Source of the DNA: Treponema sp. | GTDB lineage: Bacteria; Spirochaetota; Spirochaetia; Treponematales; Treponemataceae | Length of the DNA: 35,986 nucleotides | Direction: 5' to 3' | Assembly: GCF_024696245.1 (NCBI RefSeq) | Contig: NZ_JAILGZ010000073.1 | Location: 1-35,986 of the forward strand | Shown: positions 18,825 to 26,700 of the stretch, in pieces | How the letters are laid out: each line of letters starts with the position of its first letter | Position numbering within the stretch: the stretch's first letter is position 1 | Position numbers and translations under genes: made by a program | The notes under the pieces: generated by a model | Database searches by the model: none | Seen by the model: only the letters and a program-made list of their open reading frames with translations | Told to the model about the DNA's origin: nothing

Positions 18825-20225
18825 TTACTTTTTTTGTCTGGACAGCCATTCAAAAAGAGTAAGGTCTCCTTCCTGGCACTGATTGTTTAATACATAAGAC
18901 CAGGAAGAATGGCCGTCTATCTCTACCCCTTCACTATCAATTACATTTGGAAAAAGAGAATAATGCAAATCTTTTGCTCCAGCCTGCTTTAATCTTTCAT
19001 AAGTAGGACCATCATGATTTGCTATCTTTATGGTTTCATCATTTTCTGCATGAGTAAACCAGAGGGGTATCTTTGCAAGTTTTTCTATCTGTGCATCAGT
19101 AATTTTTACATCAGGATAGGCTTCACATACGGGAAAAGCTGCTGCAAAAAAGTCAGGATACTGAATAAGCATGTTCATTGTCATATAACCGCCGGCAGAA
19201 CAGCCTCCAACATATATACGTGATGTATCAATCCAGGGATTCCTTGCAATATAAGAATCAATCATGGCCTTTACAACTTGAGTATAATAAGAAACTGCAG
19301 CATAAGGTTTTTTATCCGGGTCTTCATTCTTTTCCATCTCCGGAGCCTGATACTTTCCACTACGAACATCGCTGTCCATAAAGTTAAGGCCTGTTACAAA
19401 TTTTCTTGCTGAATCCAGTTTACGATCTACAGTTCCACCTATATCAACAGGAGCCCATACCCTCATTCCAAAAACATCTGTGTCTATTGTCTCAAGCCAG
19501 CCTGTAGGACACTGGGGAATTAAAACGCAGGCACCTTCAGGAAAATACTTTTGTATATTTTCAGAAATTAAAGCTGTAGATTTTAAGCCCAGTAAAGGCA
19601 TGTATGGATTATCTCCCCCTTCTGCAATTCCGTGGAACCAGATAATAAGGGGTGTATCTGTTTTTTCTTCCGGTGGATTCCAGGAAGCATACTTAATTGT
19701 AAGACCATCTTTTGTAATCATCTGAATGGTAAAATCAGCAGCCGGACTTACAATACCAGAAAGCTGTGTAATGGAAAGCTTAAGATTTTTATTTGTAATT
19801 CTGTAAAGATAGTATTTACACCTTCCCTTTAATATTCTGCCGGTATAAAAATCACATTCTTCATCTTCATAGTGAACAGAAAGTTTTATTGCTATATAAC
19901 GGGATGCATTTTTTACAGGATTACCATATTTGTCAGAAGGATAGACTTCTTCTATCTTACGGGAATAAGCCATACCTCTTGCTGAATCTGTCTGGTCTTC
20001 ATTAACAATTACTCTTTCTACTTTAAAGTCTTCTGTCTTAATTGAATCAGGATTTAAAGTTACTGCAGCATCACAAACAAGAAGATTTACAGCTGCACCC
20101 CAGTCATAGGAATGAAGATACATAACATATTCTTTTTGTCCGGGAACCTTTTCTTTATAAAATTCCTGGGCAAAAGAAAAAAGAGACATAAAAGATAACA
20201 TTATAATAATAAAAGTTTTTTTCAT
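18825..20225 (-). CDS. Secreted alpha/beta-hydrolase esterase with Ig-like N-terminal domain
   Basis: The product is 466 residues with a signal peptide ending about at SFAQ (residue 20), so it is exported. Residues ~25-180 are beta-rich and correspond to the Ig-like domain found before some esterases of the EstA/feruloyl-esterase type. The hydrolase domain follows, with the oxyanion loop WFHGIAEGG (His198-Gly199), the nucleophile elbow GCSAGG (Ser343), a likely acid Asp396 in AENDE, and the catalytic His439 in DGHSSW. It probably cleaves ester bonds, for example on plant-wall polysaccharide decorations or other acylated sugars. A peptidase role cannot be excluded. The gene has no ribosome site. 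Its -10 box lies 7 nt before the ATG, and its promoter stands back to back with that of the HAD-methyltransferase gene. Confidence 0.8.
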   Translation of the reverse strand: MKKTFIIIMLSFMSLFSFAQEFYKEKVPGQKEYVMYLHSYDWGAAVNLLVCDAAVTLNPDSIKTEDFKVERVIVNEDQTDSARGMAYSRKIEEVYPSDKYGNPVKNASRYIAIKLSVHYEDEECDFYTGRILKGRCKYYLYRITNKNLKLSITQLSGIVSPAADFTIQMITKDGLTIKYASWNPPEEKTDTPLIIWFHGIAEGGDNPYMPLLGLKSTALISENIQKYFPEGACVLIPQCPTGWLETIDTDVFGMRVWAPVDIGGTVDRKLDSARKFVTGLNFMDSDVRSGKYQAPEMEKNEDPDKKPYAAVSYYTQVVKAMIDSYIARNPWIDTSRIYVGGCSAGGYMTMNMLIQYPDFFAAAFPVCEAYPDVKITDAQIEKLAKIPLWFTHAENDETIKIANHDGPTYERLKQAGAKDLHYSLFPNVIDSEGVEIDGHSSWSYVLNNQCQEGDLTLFEWLSRQKK

Positions 20226-20232
20226 AATATAA

Positions 20233-20261
20233 ATGTTATCAGTAAATAATTTTTACGTCAC
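20233..20261 (-). promoter_or_regulatory. Promoter of the esterase gene
   Basis: On the minus strand GTGACG (20261-20256) and TAACAT (20238-20233) are separated by 17 nt, with 7 nt between the -10 box and the ATG. This predicts a leaderless mRNA. Confidence 0.5.
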
Positions 20262-20275
20262 CTTAAAAAGCATTA

Positions 20276-20304
20276 TTGAAAGAATATCTTTCTAAGTTTA
20301 TTAT
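20276..20304 (+). promoter_or_regulatory. Promoter of the HAD-methyltransferase fusion gene
   Basis: TTGAAA (20276-20281) and TATTAT (20299-20304) are separated by exactly 17 nt. The TTG could be read as an in-frame start codon, but it is better explained as the -35 box. The true ATG is at 20315, 10 nt after the -10 box, giving a leader of only a few nucleotides. Confidence 0.75.
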
Positions 20305-20314
20305 TCCCTTACTT

Positions 20315-21562
20315 ATGACGGAACTTTATATTTTTGACTTTGACGGCGTAATTATTAACTCAGCTGATGACATTGCAGACAGTATCAATGCAGCTTTAAA
20401 ACATTTTACCTACTGGACCCTTGAAGAAAACCAAATAAAGAATCTTATAGAAGATGACCTTAAAAAAACATTAGTAAATTGCCTTCTCCTTTCTACAAAA
20501 AATCATTACAGATGTGACGATGAAGAAAAAACAGAAAGCATATACCAGCAGTTCCTTAAGGAATACAGAAGCAGGGCAACGGACAAGACAAATCTCTATG
20601 CAGGAATAAAGGAACTTCTTAAAGTCCTTAAGAAAAAAAATAAATACACTGCCCTTATGTCATTAAAATGTCCGGAGCTTACAGAAAGAATCCTTAATTA
20701 CTTTGAAATAGATTCTTACTTTGATGTAATCTCTTACTCTAAAAATATAGAAGAGGCAGTAAATCAAATAAATACAAAAACCGGAAGCCACTTTAAATGT
20801 CAGGATGCAATTGTTTTATCTGACTGCCTTCAGGACATAGAAAATGCCAGGGCTGCCGGATGTAAAAGTGTAGCAGTTCGTGGAGGCATGGGTAAAAGGG
20901 AAGAACTTGTAAAGTGCAATGCGGACCTTTGCTTTAGTGTTGCCAGCGAAATAGAAAAATTCATCAGCATACTTTCTGACCCGGCAAGAGAATCAGAAGT
21001 AAAAAACTTTGCCATGAAAAACGAAGTTCCAATTATGCAGGACGAAGGTTCTGACTTTATATGCAGTTACATTAAGGAAAACAATATAAAAAATATTCTG
21101 GAAATAGGTTCTGCCATAGGTTACTCTTCCATGAAGTTTGCACGCCTTAATCCGGACATACATGTTACTACAATAGAAATTGACAAAAGCCGCTATGACA
21201 CTGCAGTAGAAAACTTTAAGAAAAACAATCTTGAGCAGCAGATAAAAATATTTAACGGAGATGCCCTGACCTATCCTATAGAAGGAAAATACGACCTTAT
21301 TTTTATAGATGCTGCAAAGGCCCAGTACATTAAGTTCTTTGAACGCTTTAAAAACAATCTTGCAGATAATGGAGTTATTTTTAGCGACAACCTTTCTTTT
21401 CATGGAATGGTAGAAGATTTGTCACTTACCCATAACTACAGCACCATTAAGCTTGTAAAAAAAATCCGCAAGTACATAGATTTTTTAAAAAACAACGAAG
21501 AGTTTACAACTGAATTTTTTGACTGCGGTGACGGTATTTCCATTTCTAAAAAAAAGAGCTGA
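20315..21562 (+). CDS. HAD-family phosphatase fused to TrmR-type O-methyltransferase
   Basis: The product is 415 residues with two enzyme domains. Residues 1-~215 are a phosphoglycolate-phosphatase-like HAD hydrolase: nucleophile and acid Asp8/Asp10 in FDFDGV, Ser116 in the motif II position, and Asp170/Asp174 in LSDCLQDIENA (motif IV). Residues ~225-413 are a class I, family 3 methyltransferase. They contain NEVPIM, the cofactor loop ILEIGSAIGYSS (261-272), FIDAAKAQY (330-338), SDN (357-359) and the ending GDGISIS. These match TrmR/YrrM, which methylates 5-hydroxyuridine at tRNA position 34 to 5-methoxyuridine. That tRNA role is inferred from family resemblance. The substrate of the phosphatase half is unknown. 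The gene has its own near-leaderless promoter, and a terminator overlaps the stop codon. Confidence 0.88.
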   Translation: MTELYIFDFDGVIINSADDIADSINAALKHFTYWTLEENQIKNLIEDDLKKTLVNCLLLSTKNHYRCDDEEKTESIYQQFLKEYRSRATDKTNLYAGIKELLKVLKKKNKYTALMSLKCPELTERILNYFEIDSYFDVISYSKNIEEAVNQINTKTGSHFKCQDAIVLSDCLQDIENARAAGCKSVAVRGGMGKREELVKCNADLCFSVASEIEKFISILSDPARESEVKNFAMKNEVPIMQDEGSDFICSYIKENNIKNILEIGSAIGYSSMKFARLNPDIHVTTIEIDKSRYDTAVENFKKNNLEQQIKIFNGDALTYPIEGKYDLIFIDAAKAQYIKFFERFKNNLADNGVIFSDNLSFHGMVEDLSLTHNYSTIKLVKKIRKYIDFLKNNEEFTTEFFDCGDGISISKKKS

Positions 21563-21582
21563 ACTTAAAAAGTCCGGCTCTT
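21554..21582. terminator. Terminator between the HAD-methyltransferase and pbpC genes
   Basis: A 13-bp imperfect stem (21554-21566 with 21570-21582, one wobble and one mismatch) has a 3-nt loop and a long A-run on its left. On the minus strand this gives a strong hairpin plus U-run for pbpC. On the plus strand it overlaps the fusion gene's stop codon and is followed only by a T-rich stretch. Confidence 0.8.
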
Positions 21583-21589
21583 AATTAAA

Positions 21590-23740
21590 TTATTTTACTG
21601 TATATTTAACACTGTCTTTTTCTGAACCACAGCTTATTTCTATAAGGTGCTCTCCCCTGGTTAAAGGAAGATTCCATGAAAAAGGCATTTCCTTTTTTGC
21701 TACAGGCTTACCGTCCAGACTAAGAAAGGCTTCCCTTTCCTTACCGCCGGAAGCAATAACCATAAGCTCCTGTACATTCTCTGGAATTCCAGGATCAAAA
21801 ATAAATACAGCTTCATTCTTTGGGAACATAATTTCAAACTCACCGTCTGAAAAAAAGTCAGTTGCATTTATATTTCTTCCATAAGCCCAGTGCTGATATT
21901 CAGAAGGATAGGTAATTTTTATATGTCCATTTTCTAAAGAATGCCAGTTACAGGTCTGCATATTTGGAACTGCTGTTTTAAGCACATATTCCCAGGCTAC
22001 AGAAGGACAGGCTTCAGAAGGAGCAAGTCCGGACAAAGTACAAACCTTTACCTTTTGATATTTTTCTGGTTCTGCAAAAGGATCACATCCATAACGTTCT
22101 GTTAAAGCATCAAGGATTTCCCTTACAACAAGAGCCGGAATACTGCTGCCTGTTTTGCGTACAACAGTTTCTCCGTCAAAGTTTCCCATCCAGACACCGG
22201 CAGTAAATTTACTTGTTGCACCAATGGCTATAATGTTCTGAAACTGATTGGAAGTTCCTGTTTTAAAAATAGAAGGGTAAGGAGTATCAAAAACCTTTGC
22301 ATGACCAAAGCCAAGCTCCCTGGCATTTTTATCACTTAAAATTGAACACATGATTCTGGCAGTATCTTTCTGATATACCTGATGTCCGTTGAACTTTCCA
22401 TCATTCACAAATGTAGAAAAGGCATTTACCATTTCGTAAAGGGTAACTTCACTGGAACCTAAAGCTAAAGAAAGGCCTGTAGACTCTCTTGTTCCCCTAA
22501 GGGATTCAAAACCCAGTTCTTCAAGCTTAGCCATATACCTGTCTACACCCATATGATAAAGAAGGTAAACTGCAGGAACATTTAAGCTTGAAGCAAGAGC
22601 TACCCTGAACCTTACAGGACCATTAAACTGATTGTTAAAATTCTGGGGAACATAAACACCCTTTCCACCAAAATCCTGAGGAATATCCGGTAAAATTGAA
22701 TTAGGCGAAAATCCGTTTTCAAGAGCAAGGGCATAAAGGAAAGGCTTCATGGAACTTCCCGGCTGATTCTTTACCGTTACACCATCAATCTGACCGGAAT
22801 GCTGGTCGTCATAAAAATCACTGTTACCAATCCAGAGCACGGTTTCTCCGGTAATGTTGTTTATAACGTAAGCTGCACCATTATGAATGCGGGCATCCTG
22901 GTAAGTATGTAGCTGGGAATTAATACTTGTAATAACTTTTTTTGCCAGCTTACTGTCTATGGCAAGATGAAGCTCCGGAGGAATTACTTCCTTTCTGCTT
23001 TTATATTCACCAACAAGATGATTTATATAATGAGGAATTTCAAAAGGATATTCATAAAGCTTTGCCGGTTTATAATCCGAAGGCCGCCTTGGGATTTTTG
23101 CAAGTTCCTTTATTTCTTTATCTGTAAGATGCCCTGGAGTAATGCCGTAAAAAGTTCTTGCAGCAGAAGCAGCGCCTTCACACTGATATCCAAAAGGAAC
23201 GTTGTTTATGTAAAGCTCAAGGATTTCGTCTTTAGAAAGATGTTTTTCAAGATGAAGGGCCTTAAAGGCTTCTACTATTTTTTTGCCAACAGTTACCCTT
23301 TCCTTGCGGGGACTGATAATTCTTACCAGCTGCATTGTTATGGTAGAAGCACCACTAACAACTGTTCCGGCTTTTTTATTTTGCATCATGGCCCTGATTA
23401 CAGAAACTGCATCAACACCATTATGAGAATAAAAATTTTTATCTTCCTGTAAAACAAATTCATCAAGAAGTTCTTTAGGGTATTTTTCAAGAGGATAGTA
23501 TTCACGGTGAAGCCCTTCTTCAAGAGCAAGCACCTGCAGAAGTTTTCCGTCCCTGTCAAAAAAACGGGTACTGTACTGCCTGTGCTTAAACTCTTCAAGT
23601 CCAGGATATGGAATCAAATAAAGGGCAAGATTAAAAAGCAGGACTAAGGCAAGGATTCCTCCGGCAATACCAAGAATAATCTTAGCTGCCAGAGGAAGCT
23701 TTACCTTCATCATTTTTTTTATGATGAACTTAATGTTCAT
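21590..23740 (-). CDS. pbpC: Penicillin-binding protein 1C, bifunctional peptidoglycan synthase
   Basis: The product is 716 residues, a membrane-anchored enzyme acting in the periplasm. One transmembrane helix spans about 19-44. The GT51 glycosyltransferase domain follows, with catalytic Glu99 in QEDKNFYSHNG and the GASTITMQLVR motif (130-140). The transpeptidase domain has the SxxK motif at Ser329/Lys332 (GSSMKPF), SLN at 385-387 and KTGTS from 493. The last ~90 residues form the PBP1C-type C-terminal beta domain, with its usual DGKP and RGEH elements. Family knowledge: PBP1C is thought to assist wall repair and is often encoded next to a bacterial alpha-2-macroglobulin. Here the ATG overlaps the macroglobulin stop codon by 4 nt (ATGA), which supports coupled translation and a shared task. 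Confidence 0.95.
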   Translation of the reverse strand: MNIKFIIKKMMKVKLPLAAKIILGIAGGILALVLLFNLALYLIPYPGLEEFKHRQYSTRFFDRDGKLLQVLALEEGLHREYYPLEKYPKELLDEFVLQEDKNFYSHNGVDAVSVIRAMMQNKKAGTVVSGASTITMQLVRIISPRKERVTVGKKIVEAFKALHLEKHLSKDEILELYINNVPFGYQCEGAASAARTFYGITPGHLTDKEIKELAKIPRRPSDYKPAKLYEYPFEIPHYINHLVGEYKSRKEVIPPELHLAIDSKLAKKVITSINSQLHTYQDARIHNGAAYVINNITGETVLWIGNSDFYDDQHSGQIDGVTVKNQPGSSMKPFLYALALENGFSPNSILPDIPQDFGGKGVYVPQNFNNQFNGPVRFRVALASSLNVPAVYLLYHMGVDRYMAKLEELGFESLRGTRESTGLSLALGSSEVTLYEMVNAFSTFVNDGKFNGHQVYQKDTARIMCSILSDKNARELGFGHAKVFDTPYPSIFKTGTSNQFQNIIAIGATSKFTAGVWMGNFDGETVVRKTGSSIPALVVREILDALTERYGCDPFAEPEKYQKVKVCTLSGLAPSEACPSVAWEYVLKTAVPNMQTCNWHSLENGHIKITYPSEYQHWAYGRNINATDFFSDGEFEIMFPKNEAVFIFDPGIPENVQELMVIASGGKEREAFLSLDGKPVAKKEMPFSWNLPLTRGEHLIEISCGSEKDSVKYTVK

Positions 23741-26700
23741 TTAGAAATATTCCAAACCTGACCTTGTGAACGGCCAAAGATTTCTTCTTCGTACATACAT
23801 TCAGCTGTAATACATGGAGTGTTATACAAGCCTGATCTTGTTGCACGGAACATAAACTCTACAGTTGTTTCTGTTGGATGGAAGTAATCCCAGAAATACT
23901 GAACTTCTGCATCAAATATTTCTCTGTTAGAAAGCCAGTTGTATGAGTACCAGTAGTAATAATAATCATCATCATAATCACTATTACTATTATAACTTCC
24001 ACGGTTATTATCATACTGACTTCCTGTTGTTGCAAATGCAGCATTAAGGATTTCACATCCTGCAGGTACAGGAACACGCATAGCTACATATTCAAGATTA
24101 TCTGTAGAAGAAATATAAACCTTTTCCTTGTAAACATTTCCTTCGATAAGGTTGTTATCTGTAACAAGTTCACCAGTCTTAACATCATAAATTTCTGAGT
24201 AAACACAGATACCTTCATCACGGGCTTCCTGCTTTTCCGGTGGAATAGCATACTTCATGGAAATTGTGTAATAAAGGTTTCCGGTACCAGACTTTCTGAA
24301 TTCAACTGGAACTTCTACATTACTCTCGCTTGAAATATCACCAAACTTAATGCGGCGGTCTACAGCCTTAGCTCCAAGACCTTCAAATTCTCCGGAAAGA
24401 ACAGGTTTGTCGTTAAGATATGCAACTGCCTTAAAGTCAAGGTTCTTAAGGTTACGTCCAAGGATATACTGATTAACGGCTACCATTACGCGAACAGTAG
24501 ACATTGTAGAAGACCAGTATCCCCTTGCAGACTGAAGCTTAAGAAGTTCAAAAATAAGATGATCATTTACATCATCATCAGGACTAATCTTAGAGAAGAG
24601 CTGGAGACAGTAACTGTAGTCATCTGTTGAATCTCCCCACCAGTAGTCATAATCGTTGCTGTCAATATCTGCACCCCTTGATGTAAATGAAATTCTGTTG
24701 CGGATTTTCTTTACAAGAGCATCACGCTTTTTATTCATACCAAGCTGGTCATAAGTAAGGGCAAGAGTTGCCATTGAACCTGCATAGCCTTCTATATCCT
24801 TTTCAAGTTTAGCAAGGTTAGAAGCAGATGGTTTCTTTCCAAGAAGACTGGCAACATAGTACTGATAAACTGCAGTCATTGAACTGTAGTAATCATTATC
24901 CATACTGTCATTTGCTACAGAAATAAGGTAAGAGCCAAGTTTTTCAAGATCAATATTCTTTGTAAACCTAATACCCTTCTGCTGAGCAATGGCAAGAATT
25001 TCACCAATGCGGGCAGATACATAAGCATTAGGTTCGGTTCCATTAGGCCAGTAAGGGAAACCACCATTCCACTTCTGAACATTTTCCCATGAATTGATTT
25101 CATTTACTGCTACTTCAATTGGATCTGCAACCTCTGACTTAAGGTCAAATACATCTATGTAGTCACCAAATACAATCAGAGGGAATACCTTACTTGATCT
25201 CTGTTCCATACAACCGTAAGGATAACGGAATACGTAGTCTACAGCTTCATGAAGCATACCAAGTCTTGTAGGATCAAGCTGTACATAGAATGAACCAACG
25301 CCATCTTCTGCAGCAGGAACCTTTATCATTTCTTTTTTAGCCTTCTTACCGTCACCTGTAACAGAACCAATAGAAGTTACTGTTTCAAAGATATAAGGCT
25401 TTTCGATTTCGAGAGGGAGATAAACCTTTTCGTTTACCTGCTTACTCTGAACTGTCAGCTCTACAGTAATCCATCCGTTCTTAATTGCATGAACGTTGAA
25501 CATAAGAGGCTGGGTTGTACCAGACTTAACTGAAATTGTCTTTGTAAGTGAATCAATTACTTCTGCACGACCAGGAGCCTTTAAGATTCCGTTGGCAGAT
25601 TTTGTTGAACCAGTCTTTTCTGTACCTTCATAAAGGGCAATTGTAACATCTACATCTTCGTCAATTTCTGAGATATTTGAAATAACTGCACCAACTTCAC
25701 TTACGTCATCAAGACGAAGCTTTCTTGGAAGTACATGACGTACAGAAATAGGATTTGCAACATCCATCTGAGATTCAACAAGGGCAAAATTATCACCTGT
25801 TACACCAACTGCTGTAATTCTGTAGGCAGTAAGGGTATCTGGCAATGTGAATGTACAGCTTGCATTACCATCAGCATCAGTAATGATTGATGGTTCAAAG
25901 AGAGCTGTAGGATCAAAGTTTTTGCGCTCTGAGAATTTTCCGTCAGCATCACCACCAACAAGGTTTTTAACTTCATAAGTTACAGGGTCCATAAGATATT
26001 CACGGCTGTCTCCACCATAAACACAAAGAGGGAACCTTGATGGATTATAGAAGAACTGAACTGGATCAGGTACATGGTAATTAATCAGGTCGATAACACC
26101 ACGGTCAACTGCCATCAAAGTAATATCTGCATTAGCAAGAGCTTTTCCATTCTTACTTGCATGAACTTTAATAGTAGCCTTTTCTCCAGGAAGATAAGAC
26201 TTCTTATCTGTTGTAACTTCAATATCGAATGTACGTGATTCCGGACTAACCATAAGGGTTGTTACACCAAAGTAAGGCTTTGGCTTGTCGATATCCGGAG
26301 TATTGTAATCATTCTGAGGCTGACCTTTACGAACAGAGAATGATGACAGGGTAACATAAATTACTGGAACGTAAGAGTCTTTAATTTCTACATCAATAAC
26401 AGATGAACTTTCTTTAAGTTCGATTACTTTTTCTTCAAGAATGCCTTCACGCTCAACAGTAAGCATGTAGCGTCCCTTTTCAAGAGGACTCTGAAGAAGA
26501 ATCTGTGCTGTATCTCCAACAGAATATTCATTCTTATCAGGAGTCATAGAAAGCTGCTGGGAATTATCAGACCAGTACCACCAGTACCAGTCACCACCAG
26601 TTACATAGAAACTGCGTTCTGTAATTACAGAATTTCCGGCAGAGTCTGTAGAAGAAATGCGGAGGGTATAATAACCGCCACGTGGAGGAACAACAGTAAA

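Noticed and set aside
20276-20314. In-frame TTG start adding 13 residues to the HAD-methyltransferase
   Set aside because: The TTG is the first half of a TTGAAA -35 box with a -10 box 17 nt later, and the HAD fold begins directly at the ATG at 20315.
20993-21403. Minus-strand frame of 136 codons opposite the methyltransferase domain
   Set aside because: Opposite a well-supported domain and with no recognisable features.
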